In this document: positions 40,085 through 50,232 of the stretch, in pieces
How positions within the stretch are numbered: the first letter of the stretch is position 1
Layout of the letters: every line of letters starts with the position of its first letter
Assembly: GCA_928724745.1 (NCBI GenBank)
Contig: CAKMXJ010000006.1
Coordinates: 372,001 to 436,000, forward strand
DNA length: 64,000 bases
From: Anthracocystis setariae
Lineage: Eukaryota; Basidiomycota; Ustilaginomycetes; Ustilaginales; Ustilaginaceae
Direction: 5' to 3'
Notes under the pieces: model-generated
Database searches by the model: none
What the model saw: the letters and a program-made list of their open reading frames with translations, nothing else
Told to the model about the DNA's origin: nothing
Position numbers and translations under genes: made by a program

Positions 40085-40993
40085 CTAGCCGAACAATAAA
40101 GGGCTGATGAGATGGAAGTAGAGGTAGAGGGTAGTTAGGAGTAGGAAGAGGAGGGTGATGAGGATGGGAATTGTGCCGAATCTGAACGAGTAGAGTTCTG
40201 CCAACTGTTGCAGATACTTTAGCATGACTTTACCATCTAGTTTGCTCTCTCCCTCTTGACGAAGCCCGAAACTGAACGCGATCTCGGCGATTGCGTTGTT
40301 TGGCACACCAGACTTGATGAGGAGGTCTAGGGCGATTTTGAAGCCCTGCGCGTTGAGTTTGGGGTCGGCGATGGTGAAGGTTTTCTTGCTGATGCCGAAG
40401 AAGCCGGACATGGGGTCTGACGCGGAGGTTAGTGGACGTGCTAGCATTCGTGCGCCGGAGGAGATGATTTGGCGATGGAGCGGCCAGTCTTTGTCCATGC
40501 TGACGCCAGCGCCGTAGCGGGTGGCGAGGACGAATGGGGTGGAAGGGGTGATGGCGAGGAGGAGGTCGGGTACGGATTCAGGCGGGTGCTGAAGGTCCGC
40601 ATCCATGCAGATCATTCGTTCGCCTTGGGCTTCGCGGAAACCGCGGACGACAGCGGAGGAGAGACCCCTTTCGGAGGTGCGCACGATGATGCGCACGTTG
40701 TAGCCTTGCGATTGCAAGGCCGAGACCGTCTCGACTGAACCATCGCGTGAGTTGTCGTCTACAATGATGACCTCGACTTGGGCCAGTTCGGAGGATGAGG
40801 CAGGGTGAGAACGGAAGGCGGAGAAGAGACGCGTAACGAGAGGTCTCAGGTTGCCGTTCTCCCGAAACGCCGGAACGATGACGGAACACGTGGCAGAGGA
40901 GGAAGACGAGGAGGAGGAGGAGGACGGATGGTGGGTGGAAGATGGTCCGGATCGGCGATTTTTGGTGGATTCCATGTCGAGAGATATTGACAT
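40085..40993 (-). CDS. DPM1: Dolichol-phosphate mannosyltransferase (Dpm1), tail-anchored type
   Basis: A 302-residue GT2-family enzyme that transfers mannose from GDP-mannose to dolichyl phosphate at the ER membrane, feeding N-glycosylation, O-mannosylation and GPI anchors. The GT-A fold starts with CSVIVPAFREN (36-46), followed by VIIVDDNSRDGS (75-86) and the metal-binding CMDADLQHPPES (129-140). It ends with the Dpm1 acceptor-side block DPMSGFFGISKKTF. The last 30 residues form a hydrophobic helix (PILITLLFLLLTTLYLYF), the single-subunit membrane-anchored form known from budding yeast and Ustilago, unlike the human three-subunit form. A 15-residue Ser run near the N-terminus is extra. It is convergent with the XMAP215 homologue. 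Confidence 0.95.
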   Translation of the reverse strand: MSISLDMESTKNRRSGPSSTHHPSSSSSSSSSSATCSVIVPAFRENGNLRPLVTRLFSAFRSHPASSSELAQVEVIIVDDNSRDGSVETVSALQSQGYNVRIIVRTSERGLSSAVVRGFREAQGERMICMDADLQHPPESVPDLLLAITPSTPFVLATRYGAGVSMDKDWPLHRQIISSGARMLARPLTSASDPMSGFFGISKKTFTIADPKLNAQGFKIALDLLIKSGVPNNAIAEIAFSFGLRQEGESKLDGKVMLKYLQQLAELYSFRFGTIPILITLLFLLLTTLYLYFHLISPLLFG

Positions 40994-41438
40994 TGATGGT
41001 CGAATTGGGCAGGATGAGGATTCGTATGCAAGTGTTGAGGTGTTGGTTGGAGGGCAACAGAGGTCGTGGGTTCGGGTTCAATGCAAGGACGCTGCAGCCA
41101 ACAAAAAAAAAGGCTCTTTCTTGCAGATCCAACCATTGCCACGTCTCTGCTTTGGCGGCACGTGCGAGCGAGCGACAATCTTACTGTTGAATCGAAATAT
41201 GTACACACTTGCAACTGAAAAATTCAGTGACAGAGCCCGTGCGCAAAGCAAAGTGGAGGTGAAAGTACGGCTTTGCAAATTTGGGCCAACGACATCATCG
41301 GAAATGCCGATTGATTATTCAACTGCCCCCAAGTGCACACCAGCTTCATCCTCCTTGCTCTGCCAACCGACCACCACCATCATCACCACCACCACCACCA
41401 TCTTACACTGTCGAGAAAGTGAAAACCTTGTGTCCAAA
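40994..41438. promoter_or_regulatory. Divergent promoter region, DPM1 / glyoxalase I
   Basis: A 445-base gap between divergent starts. A CAT/CAC-rich pyrimidine leader (41370-41405) precedes the glyoxalase ATG. No other gene is seen. Confidence 0.6.
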
Positions 41439-42242
41439 ATGCCAGCCACCGCAGGTTCGTATCTCTTCACCTCTAGTCGTCGGGCCATACTCCGCTCCCG
41501 ACCCGCCATCCTCCCCGCTCGCATCATCGCAACAGCTGGCTTACACCTTACTCGTCGTCATCTGTCGCAACCAACCCATCATCATCGCGCTCTCCACACC
41601 ACCCGCACACTCTTCATGCCGCTTACATCAGAAACCGCCAGCTACCGCTTCAACCAGTAAGTCCACCCCCCGACTTCCCTTTAACCTCCATCCCCAGCTT
41701 CCCCTTTCTAACTTGTCTTGTACTCTACCAATACTATTCTATTCTTGAACAGCACCATGATCCGCGTCAAGGATCCTAAGAAGTCGCTCGACTTTTACGA
41801 AAACGTCCTCGGCATGGATCTCATCGACAAGCACGAAGCCAGCGACTTCACCCTCTACTTCCTCGCCTACCAGCACCAGAAGGGCATCACGCAACGCGGC
41901 CAGCGAGAAGCCATCCTTGAACTCACCCACAACCACGGCACCGAAAACGACGACTCCTTCGCCTACCACAACGGCAACCAAGAACCCAAGGGTTTCGGTC
42001 ATCTCTGCATCGCTGTCGACGACATCGAAAAGGCTTGCAAGAGGTTCGAAGACCTCGGCGTCAAGTTCCAGAAGAAACTCACAGACGGTAAGATGAAGAA
42101 CATCGCTTTTATCCTCGATCCCGTAAGTCGTCAGCCCCCATCAGAATTGGACAGAAAGAGGAATCAAGGTTGACTTTCTTGTCGTTTGTGTGCGCAGGAT
42201 AACTACTGGATCGAAATCATCGCCACCACCCGTCCTCAGTAA
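41439..42242 (+). CDS. GLO1: Glyoxalase I (lactoylglutathione lyase), three exons, possible dual targeting
   Basis: Converts the methylglyoxal-glutathione hemithioacetal to S-lactoylglutathione. Exons are 41439-41656, 41753-42122 and 42198-42242; the GT-AG introns restore a 210-residue frame. The monomer-sized domain has [18 protein letters not shown] (71-88), THNHGTEND (131-139) and [11 protein letters not shown] (153-163), ending in DNYWIEII. The metal ligands match the family: H73 (as in yeast), E129, H156 and E202. The first 59 residues are Arg/Ser/Ala-rich with almost no acidic residues ([18 protein letters not shown]), as in a mitochondrial presequence. An in-frame Met at residue 60 (base 41616, [14 protein letters not shown]) would start a cytosolic-length enzyme. 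Which start is used is not known. Confidence 0.92.
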
Positions 42243-42483
42243 GCATCGTGCACGTCCCAACCAGTGTGATTTCACGCAATGCCAAATCTTTGCCTTTCAT
42301 AATCTCACTCCGCCGTCAGAAGACATCCTGTGTTGTGCAATAGTTGGATTAGATGAAAAGTGAATCTTTACTAACCGGCAACCCTGGTTGGCACTCCACA
42401 GCAGACGGCCCGATTCGCGCATCTAATCACCCTTCTCCTATGAGTCGCTCTAACTAAGATTCCTTCCCTTCCGCGACTACTTT

Positions 42484-45400
42484 CTACACATGAGATAAAC
42501 CTTGGACGAAACGTCGTACAACGTTTTGACCTTTGACTAAATTTCGCAATCGGATCCTCTCGTTGGGCAGATGCGCACTGTCGCTGCTCTGACCCATGGG
42601 CAGATGCACTGCTGCGGCGCCTAGTTCCTTCTCCAGGATCGCGATGGCTGGGATACTGCCGCCTTCTCGAATGCTTATGGGTTCTGCCGTCCATTCCTCC
42701 TTCACCGCATCTCGCAGGAGGAGGAAGAAGCGGGAGGAATCGCTGCCGAGCCACCAATCCGCACGGTGATCGACGGAGACGGCGACCTTGTTGCGCACGC
42801 CCGGCCCCGCCCGAGTCGGCGCGTACAGCGAGTCGAACGTCGAATGCACATACTCGACCAACCCGCCTTCGATCGTCGCTAAATCCTGGTCCGGAACCAG
42901 ACGGAGCGACACCTGTGCGCATACACTCGATGGAATCACCGTCGAGTTGCCAGGACCCGAAACGCGAATATTGTGCACCGACAACGAGGGGAGTCGCCAC
43001 TTGGCCATGAGACTCTGCACCGTATCACCCACCCGAGTCTGCGATTGCTTGATCCGGACAATGTCCGCGAATGCTGCGAGTTCGGTCTGGGTAGTGGCAC
43101 GCACTGAGTCGTAGAATCCCGGCAAAGCTACTTTTTCCCCCTCGCCCGTGAGTTTGGCCAGAAGTTTCACCATGTCCACCATAGGTTCGCGAATCGCACC
43201 GCCTTCGACGCCGGAATGCACATCGCGTTCTCCACTCGCCACCGAAACCGTCGCCCTAACCACCCCACGCAACCCAACCGTCAAACACGGCGTGTCCTCG
43301 TCCAACCAGTACGAATTCGACAACAACACCACATCGATATCGCCGATCTCACCCTTATACCTGCGTACCGCTTCGACAAACCCGACCGAACCGTTCTCCT
43401 CCTCGCCCTCGATCAGGAACACAACGTCGCAATCCAGTCGACGCGTAGAGAGCAGCTGGTGAACCGCACACGCCGCCGCAAGCACCGGGCCCTTATTGTC
43501 CGACACCCCACGGCCGTACAGGTACCCGTCGCGACCATCAAGCGTGAACGGATCCGAACTCCAACTTCCCTCAGCTGCGATGCAGTCGTAGTGGCCGTAG
43601 AACAGACAGCGCTTCTTGCGTCGTTCTCGAGACGCTCTGTCACCATCGCCATCGTCGACCACACCGTCCGCGAGCTGGTCAAACATGATCGAACCACTCA
43701 GATCTTCGTCCGCCTCCTCCGCCATCGCCTCATCATCGTTACTGACGGCGAGATACGATTCGGACGAATTCGTCGATGTCGAAGTCGAAGTGGACGCGCT
43801 TCGGGAGCGATCGAATTTTGCTGTCGCCGTCCTCCTACGCCGCGACCGATATGCATTGGCCTTGAATGTGGCAAGCACGAGCGGGTTTCTCCCGACCGAG
43901 TTGGGAAGAATGCGCGCCTCCGCACCGAGCTCCTGGAAACACGTCTTGAGGAAATGCGCCGCTTGCCGACAATCCTCGGCATGTTCTTCGCTCGACGAGA
44001 TGCTGGGGAACGAGATGAACTTGCGCAGGAGCGAGCGCAGCACAGGCCACTCGACTCCGCCTTCCGTAGCCGGGGTTGTAGGAGTCAGCGAGAGAATCGG
44101 AGTCGAAGCAGCCGTGGGAGTGGTGGCGAGAGAGAGGCGATCGAGATCGCGTCGACGTGCTTCCATGGAAGCATCCGCACGGCCCGGGGGGACGTCCCAG
44201 ATCTTGATGCAGTTATCGCTCGAACCCGTGACGAGCTGTGTCACTTGAACCAGCATACCATCGGATCCCTCTTGGTTCTCGTCCGTTTTGACAGCTGCAC
44301 CGCCTCTGATTTTAGCCATGGCCAGGACGATGCCCTCGTGTGCTTGTACTTTGTTGACGCAGCGGAAGGAGCGATCCCAGGTGTTGAACTTCCCATCTGC
44401 GCCGCCGGTCCAGAGCAGACCTCGCTCGGGACATGCTTCGAGACAAATGACATCGTCCGTATGTGCCCTGATCGTTCGAACCAGTGTGCAAGTTTCCAAG
44501 TCCCATACTTCCACTTCACCGCCTTGGAGACCGGAGAACAGAGTGGTCTTCCAGGACGCCAAAGCCAGGACAGCGTTACCATCAGCGTTGGGTGACTCGA
44601 GCGTGGCGAGGAGCGACAGACCGTGACGGGTGGCGTGCCACAGCTTGATCGTCTCATCACCGGAACCCGAAGCGAGGACGGTGGGATGTGCTGCATCGCC
44701 CTCGAGCGTGAGCAGGGCGAGCGAGTAGATGTAACCAAAATGAGCCGAGGGCACGGAAGAGTGGGGAGGGATGAGCAGTGTTCGCACTGCGTCCGAAGCG
44801 GGTTGGAATTCGGGCGAGCCATGTTCAGCATTCGGTACGGCGGCATTGTCGAGTCTCTGCGATGCAGACAGGAGGACCTTGTCCGTCGATTTCGCGGACG
44901 AGAGAGGGTGTTTGTGGTCGGCAACGGTTCCGATCGTGTTGGACGATGCGGTCGCCGTGGGTAGTCTAGGACGAGTTGGCGTGGAATTGCCTGCGGTGCC
45001 CATGGCGGATCTGCTCAAAGCCACGGAAACCGAGTCGAAGAATCTATGGGGTCTCGTCATCATATCCGGAGTGGAGATGATGGGGCTATCCGTGCCGGGT
45101 GGTGCGTCGTCCAACTGTGAACCTGCCACTACTGCATCTGTAAACTGCTTTGCGACCTCGCCCACCTCTTCCCCTGCCACGACACCATTCGATGATCTCT
45201 GCTTGCCAAATCCAGCCATGCATATCCACTGGATCGATGTTGACTGACATCCCAAGTACAGCGTTTCGAGTTTCGAGCACCATTTCAACGCAAAGATGTC
45301 TCCGACGCTGTCCTCCGCTGGCAGAACCACAAAGAGCGGTGCGTTGGTTTGCGTATCCCACACTCGCACCGTGTTGTCACCGGACGAGCTGAACAGCCAG

Positions 45401-45744
45401 TTCCTTTCCGGTGCGAGCTCGAGCGCAAGGACACTGGCCGAGTGACCGCACAACCGAGCGGTGGACTGGAACTTGTCGAGATCCCATACGTTGATGTAGC
45501 CTTCCTGGGAGCCAGAGTAGAGGATGTTGCGATGTTCATCGACGGCGATGGAGAGCACGGATGAGTCGTGGTTGATGGTGTGGCTCAGCAGTGACTCGGA
45601 CGACGAGGAGGAGATAGAGGAGAGCGCCGATGCGCTAGCGAGCCGAGCTTGTGCAACGTTACGAACCACATCGAGCGGTTTGCGTGAGGAGGAGGGGACG
45701 GCGGAGTCGAGGAAGTGCTCATAGTGGACGTTGGGCGAGCACAT
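42484..45744 (-). CDS. DUG2: Dug2-like protein: WD40 propeller plus M20 peptidase domain
   Basis: A predicted 1086-residue protein with the two-part layout of yeast Dug2, which with Dug3 forms a glutamine-amidotransferase-like complex that degrades glutathione. Residues about 40-540 carry WD40 repeats (INVWDLDKFQSTARLCGHS, SGDNTVRVWDTQTN, SGSGDETIKLWHATRHG, TGSSDNCIKIWDVPPG). From about 570 an M20-family peptidase fold follows, with FYGHYDCIAAEGSW (H about 718), SDNKGPVLAAACA and IEGEEENGSVGF (E about 782), the metal ligand and general-base positions of the family. An insertion of about 70 residues, rich in Ser/Thr and acidic residues, splits the early peptidase domain. The start is the first ATG, 45744; three further upstream codons are open but lack an ATG. 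It is convergent with glyoxalase I, 241 bases apart. Confidence 0.9.
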   Translation of the reverse strand: MCSPNVHYEHFLDSAVPSSSRKPLDVVRNVAQARLASASALSSISSSSSESLLSHTINHDSSVLSIAVDEHRNILYSGSQEGYINVWDLDKFQSTARLCGHSASVLALELAPERNWLFSSSGDNTVRVWDTQTNAPLFVVLPAEDSVGDIFALKWCSKLETLYLGCQSTSIQWICMAGFGKQRSSNGVVAGEEVGEVAKQFTDAVVAGSQLDDAPPGTDSPIISTPDMMTRPHRFFDSVSVALSRSAMGTAGNSTPTRPRLPTATASSNTIGTVADHKHPLSSAKSTDKVLLSASQRLDNAAVPNAEHGSPEFQPASDAVRTLLIPPHSSVPSAHFGYIYSLALLTLEGDAAHPTVLASGSGDETIKLWHATRHGLSLLATLESPNADGNAVLALASWKTTLFSGLQGGEVEVWDLETCTLVRTIRAHTDDVICLEACPERGLLWTGGADGKFNTWDRSFRCVNKVQAHEGIVLAMAKIRGGAAVKTDENQEGSDGMLVQVTQLVTGSSDNCIKIWDVPPGRADASMEARRRDLDRLSLATTPTAASTPILSLTPTTPATEGGVEWPVLRSLLRKFISFPSISSSEEHAEDCRQAAHFLKTCFQELGAEARILPNSVGRNPLVLATFKANAYRSRRRRTATAKFDRSRSASTSTSTSTNSSESYLAVSNDDEAMAEEADEDLSGSIMFDQLADGVVDDGDGDRASRERRKKRCLFYGHYDCIAAEGSWSSDPFTLDGRDGYLYGRGVSDNKGPVLAAACAVHQLLSTRRLDCDVVFLIEGEEENGSVGFVEAVRRYKGEIGDIDVVLLSNSYWLDEDTPCLTVGLRGVVRATVSVASGERDVHSGVEGGAIREPMVDMVKLLAKLTGEGEKVALPGFYDSVRATTQTELAAFADIVRIKQSQTRVGDTVQSLMAKWRLPSLSVHNIRVSGPGNSTVIPSSVCAQVSLRLVPDQDLATIEGGLVEYVHSTFDSLYAPTRAGPGVRNKVAVSVDHRADWWLGSDSSRFFLLLRDAVKEEWTAEPISIREGGSIPAIAILEKELGAAAVHLPMGQSSDSAHLPNERIRLRNLVKGQNVVRRFVQGLSHV

Positions 45745-46273
45745 GGTAGGCAACCGCGACCTCGATTAGCAGCCAGAGCTGGATGGTCAGTGTGTTTGCA
45801 TACGAGGTGGAAGTCCGGCTACGGCGGGAGGGATGTCGATGTATGGTCGGAGGTCGAGTACTGAATCTAGAATGGAAAATCTCTTCCTCTAGACCATGCA
45901 ACAGAGGATACTGTGGTTTGGAAGGCTTCTAGTCAAGCGATGATGAAAGATGGTCAAGGGTCTTTGTTGATGTGGTGAATGTGGAGTGTCTGGACGGCAG
46001 CGGATGGTGTCATTTGACTCGATAAGAAGCTCATTTTTATCCAATGCAGCTTAATCACCCGATCAATTCGCCGTTTTGTGGACAACCAAATCTCCCGATA
46101 TCAAACATCCTTCGGAAATCGGAGGTTGGGTTCAAAAACGTGTGAATTGCATTTGCTACGAAAAAGTTGAGCTTCGGCTGAACTTTTGGCACAGTTTGCA
46201 ATCTTCTCCTTCTCCACATCCTCCTCCTCGGCGCCTGAGGGTGTCATTCTTTCCACCCATCCCATCCACAATC
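45745..46273. promoter_or_regulatory. Divergent promoter region, DUG2 / RPC34
   Basis: About 530 bases between divergent starts. The RPC34 frame is open from 46076, but the first family-like start is 46274. Nothing else is recognisable. Confidence 0.6.
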
Positions 46274-47851
46274 ATGCCGAGCGCAAGAGCCTCCTCTTCC
46301 TCCTCCTCGGCTGTGGCATCGGCTGCAGCTGCGGGCAAGCTCACCAAGCTCGAATCCGCCCTGTACCGCGCCGCCCAATCGTTACCTGGCAGTATCATTA
46401 CCCAAGACCAGATCTCGGAACAGTTCAAACATGAAGAACTCGGTGACCAGCTCCAAGCCATCAACGGCCTGCTCAAGAAGAGCCTCTTCATCGCACAGTC
46501 GCTCAATGGCTCGATTCAATTCCAGGCTACCGCCAAGGCCGAGGCTAGCATGATGGGAAAGCTCGACGAGAACGAGACCATGGTCTACTCGCACATCAAA
46601 GATGCAAAGAACGAGGGCATATGGACCAAACAGCTCAAGGCGAGGACGGGTCTGCATCAGACCATCATCAACAGGTGTCTCAAGAGCTTGGAATCCAAAC
46701 AGCTCGTCAAAGCCGTCAAGTCGGTCAAATACCCGACCAGGAAGATCTACATGCTCTTCGGTCTGACGCCATCCATCGAGCTGTCAGGTGGACCGTGGTA
46801 TACAGATAACGAATTGGACACCGGCTTCATCAACGAGCTTTCCATGGCTTGTCTCAATTTTATCCGCTCCAAGTCGTTCCCCAAAAACGGCCAGTCTAGA
46901 GCCCTGTTCCCAACTAGCCATACGTCGCAGCTTCCGTCGGCCAATGCGGTGCATTCGTATCTTGGCAGCTCAGGCTTGACAGAGACCAAGCTCGAAGTTG
47001 AACACGTCGTGTCGTTGCTCGACATTCTTGTCTATGACGAGCAGATCGAGAAGATCCCCGTCATGCCCTATTCGTTTGGCGGCATGAACGGGCTCGACGA
47101 GGATGCCGAGTACTCGGATTCAGGCAGCGCCAGCATCGCAAGCAGCTCAGATAGCAACAGCGACAGTGACTCGGACAGCGAATTGGAAGCGCAAGAATCG
47201 GGCTCAGACAGCAACAGCAGAAAGAAGAAGGTCAAGAAGCAACGCAAGGCGGACCACAGCGAAGGCGAAGACGAAGACAGCGACGATCAGGGTCCCGTCA
47301 AGGGTGGGAAGAGAAAGCGCAGCTCCATCAAAACCTCTTCACGCAAGAAGAGCAAAGCTTCAAAATCGAGCAAATCCAAGAGACGTTCTGGATCCCGGTC
47401 TCGGTCTCGGTCTCGTTCTCGATCGCGATCGCGATCGCGATCCAAAGCCGTCTCGTCCTCGGACACAGACAGCGATTCTGACTCGGACGCCTCTGACTCA
47501 TCCGGACGCAGACGATCTGGCAGCAAGAAACGTTCCAACGGTAAATCTTCCAGGAGTTTCGGCGAGACTGCACCGTTCGTGTACCGCGCCGTTCGCCCCC
47601 ACTCGGTCAAGGTGGGTTGGACCGAGACGCCGTGTGGCCACTGTCCCGTGTTTGACTTTTGCGACGATACAGGTCCCGTGAATGCCGAGACGTGCCAGTA
47701 CTTTGGTGGCAAGGAGGACGAGCTGGGTAGGAAGCTGACGAATGGATGGATCGATACCGTCGCCTACGATGACGACGAGGATGACGAGGCAGAGGAGGGA
47801 GACGGAGACGCGGACGGGGACGAAGGGGATGTGAAGGAGGAGGCGGAATGA
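46274..47851 (+). CDS. RPC34: RNA polymerase III subunit Rpc34 (RPC6) with large inserted low-complexity region
   Basis: A predicted 525-residue subunit of the Pol III initiation subcomplex, which contacts TFIIIB and promoter DNA. Residues about 25-180 are the tandem winged helices (LTKLESALYRAAQSLPGSI, TMVYSHIKDAKNEGIWTKQL, GLHQTIINRCLKSLESKQL), followed by the third winged-helix region (GGPWYTDNELDTGFINELS). The C-terminus keeps the iron-sulphur-type cysteines: C453, C456, C462 and C473 in ETPCGHCPVFDFC and ETCQYFGGK. Between them, about 275-434, lies an inserted acidic-Ser, Lys-rich and Arg-Ser dipeptide region. The family is usually about 300-350 residues long, so this insert explains the excess. 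The start is the ATG at 46274 (MPSARASSS). Confidence 0.92.
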   Translation: MPSARASSSSSSAVASAAAAGKLTKLESALYRAAQSLPGSIITQDQISEQFKHEELGDQLQAINGLLKKSLFIAQSLNGSIQFQATAKAEASMMGKLDENETMVYSHIKDAKNEGIWTKQLKARTGLHQTIINRCLKSLESKQLVKAVKSVKYPTRKIYMLFGLTPSIELSGGPWYTDNELDTGFINELSMACLNFIRSKSFPKNGQSRALFPTSHTSQLPSANAVHSYLGSSGLTETKLEVEHVVSLLDILVYDEQIEKIPVMPYSFGGMNGLDEDAEYSDSGSASIASSSDSNSDSDSDSELEAQESGSDSNSRKKKVKKQRKADHSEGEDEDSDDQGPVKGGKRKRSSIKTSSRKKSKASKSSKSKRRSGSRSRSRSRSRSRSRSRSKAVSSSDTDSDSDSDASDSSGRRRSGSKKRSNGKSSRSFGETAPFVYRAVRPHSVKVGWTETPCGHCPVFDFCDDTGPVNAETCQYFGGKEDELGRKLTNGWIDTVAYDDDEDDEAEEGDGDADGDEGDVKEEAE

Positions 47852-48744
47852 AGGCCGAATGGGCGTAGACAACCGCCATTTCATCACGTAGTCAATGCAC
47901 ATATTACACCGATTCGTGGACATGCGTGTCAAGGTCGATTATCATCAGAACAAGGTTGGGCGGAGACGAGGTTGGGTTTGACTCATTGGTGTGGGTGCAA
48001 GGTTGGACTTTGAAATCGCCGGTGCGTACTGTACAGTAGCTCAAGATCAAGGTTTTCGCATCCAGGTGGGTGGCGGCGTGCATGTGCGTCGGGGTGTCAG
48101 AATCCGATCGTTGGTTGTCATGAATTGAATATGTCGCCACGTCTCGAATCAATGGGAGCGACAGTAGGTAAACGCCAATATGGGTAATCTCTCTTTTCAT
48201 CATCACAATGATCATCGTACAGTATCGCCGCTTGTCGCAGCAGCCTGGTCGCCGGTCGAAAGTGGACGGTTGACAGAGGATGGACATGGTGTTGTCGAGA
48301 AGAAAGGCACATGGTGGGCGTTGTCGAGCGGACCTTCCAACCAGGGTGCAAGGCTGACTGTGCTCGAAGATCAACAATGCAAAGCATCTTGGTACGCCGG
48401 CAATGTTGAATGCAGATTCGCGCATCAATTGAGCGCAAGGAGAGGTGGCTGTTGCGAGCGGTCTGCTTGCTGAATCAATACAGTACTGAGGCGGGCTTGC
48501 GGACCTATTAGCCCAAGGGAGCGATGAAAGTCAACGTCGCAGCTGCACAAGGACAGGTGACAAAAAGCTACAAAAGGTGACCTGCTACTCGACCATGCTC
48601 CTGCTCGATCTTGACCTCACCTCACACATCTTCGCCTTTGACACTTTCTTGTTGATCAAGATCGATTTCCGCTCATCCTCGCCTTTCCTTTTTTTTTTTT
48701 TTTTTTCATCACCCAGTTTCAACTCTTCTCTTCTCTTGGTCAAG
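47852..48744. other. Intergenic region before the GH45 gene
   Basis: About 890 bases with a GTACTGTACAGTA palindrome-like stretch near 48026 and a T-run at 48690-48706, close to the GH45 start. No other gene is seen. Confidence 0.6.
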
Positions 48745-49593
48745 ATGACCTTGAAGCTAACTTTGGGATTTGTTGCGCTGTCGGTTTCGGTGTCGCTGAT
48801 GCACCTTGATGGTGTATCTGCTGGCATGGCTACTCGATACTATGATTGCTGTAAGCCCAGTGCTGCATGGAGCAAGAAGGCGGACGTGTATTCTGCTGTC
48901 GACGTTTGCAAAGCGGATGGTGTGACTCTGATTGATGCTGCCACTGCCGACTCTGGGCAATCGGGTTGCAACGGAGGCAACCAGTTCGCCTGTTCTTGCA
49001 TGCAACCGTTCGATGATTCGTCGGACGCTAGCCTTGCTTACGGCTTTGCTGCTTTTACGAGCGGTAACGAGGCGGCTTCGGACTGTGCTTGTTACTACGC
49101 CGAATTCGCACACGACAGCCAGGGCGAGCGGATGAAGCGCAACAAGCTCATCTTCCAGGTGATCAACACGGGTGGCGATGTGCAGAGCGACAACATCGAC
49201 CTGCAGATCCCTGGTGGTGGATTGGGTGCGTTTACACAAGGCTGTCCGGCTCAGTGGCAGGTTCCGGCGGAACAGTGGGGCGACACGTACGGTGGAGTCA
49301 AGTCGGCGAGCCAGTGCGCCAATCTGCCTGAGCCTTTGCAGATGGGCTGCAAGTGGAGATTCAGCAGCTGGGGCGACAATCCGGTGCTCAAGACGAGTCC
49401 ACAGAGAGTCAAGTGCCCCAAGGCTCTGATCGACAGGTCCGGCTGTCAGAGGAAGGACGAGGATTCGGTGTCGGCTTATAATGGCAAGACGGATGAGGGC
49501 GGCATGGCTGCAGAGAATGGCTACAAGCGCGATAGGAGCGTCTGCTTGGCTGGTGGAAACAAGGAGGGTTACGCTTCCACCCCCGGTTCCAGC

Positions 49594-49624
<31 letters not shown>

Positions 49625-49746
49625 TTGCTCCTGCTGACGATGCTGACCCCAACCAGCTTGGACCCGAGGGCTACGCTGCCACTCATGCTACCGTTGCCGC
49701 GCAGCACAAGCAGAGGATGCACAAGGTGTGCAAAAAGTGGCACTAG
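48745..49746 (+). CDS. Secreted GH45 endoglucanase (Egl1-like)
   Basis: A 333-residue secreted cellulase that would cut beta-1,4-glucan with inversion. Residues 1-26 are a signal peptide ending VSA. The mature protein opens with the GH45 signature GMATRYYDCCKPSAAW (27-42), D34 being the catalytic base. D152 in NIDLQIPGGG is the expected proton donor and D145 in TGGD the accessory Asp; their 7-residue spacing matches the fungal family. Many cysteines fit the disulphide-rich barrel, and GCKWRFSSWGDNP is conserved. A short Ala-Pro repeat (about 280-295) and a basic tail follow; no cellulose-binding domain is seen. Ustilago maydis has a GH45 gene, egl1, induced in the filamentous form; orthology is likely but unproven here. 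Confidence 0.92.
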
Positions 49747-50206
49747 TCGATGTCACTTGCATTTACACTATTCAAAAGCAGCTTGTTCTGGTAGCGGCTG
49801 TTAGTCGTTTTTTTTTTTAAACATGCTTGACGACACGATTGAACCGCCTACGGATTTCAAATTGGTTTTCTATGTTGACAGGCTGGAAGCTAACAAAATT
49901 GACTGGATCGATGTGAGATGCATAGGATTGAGACACGTAAGGCGTGATTTCAGGGCTGCAGCTGCAGATGAACACGGTGAAACCTAGCTGCAGCACATTG
50001 CAATCCATTGCACTTTCTGTCTCTACCAAACAACACCCGACAAACAAAAGTAGATGGTGGGGCTTTCTCTTATTATGCGGGTTGTTGCGATGTCTATCTC
50101 AACTTGGCTGTTGGCATGAGATGGTGAGGCAAAGGTTGGGCTGTTACGGGAAAATAAAGGCCACGGCCACGTGCTTGTGAGGCAAGCTGCGCTCGGCAAA
50201 ATCTTA
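49747..50206. other. Intergenic region between GH45 and the inverted-repeat element
   Basis: About 460 bases with no recognised gene. It ends in the TA dinucleotide (50205-50206) that borders the mobile element. Confidence 0.55.
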
Positions 50207-50232
50207 TTACACCTTTTTTCAATCAAGTTCGG
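50207..50232 (+). repeat. Left terminal inverted repeat of the MITE-like element
   Basis: Twenty-six bases starting TTACACC and ending AAGTTCGG; the exact reverse complement is at 50961-50986. Confidence 0.9.

Noticed and set aside
43216..44595. 459-codon plus-strand frame inside the DUG2 gene
   Set aside because: Arg-rich shadow; the minus-strand WD40 and M20 motifs are unambiguous.
49195..49245. Possible loss of the GH45 proton-donor Asp near the GGGLGAFTQGC stretch
   Set aside because: The catalytic acid of fungal GH45 aligns with D152 just before IPGGG, seven residues after the TGGD Asp. Both are present, so the active site looks complete.
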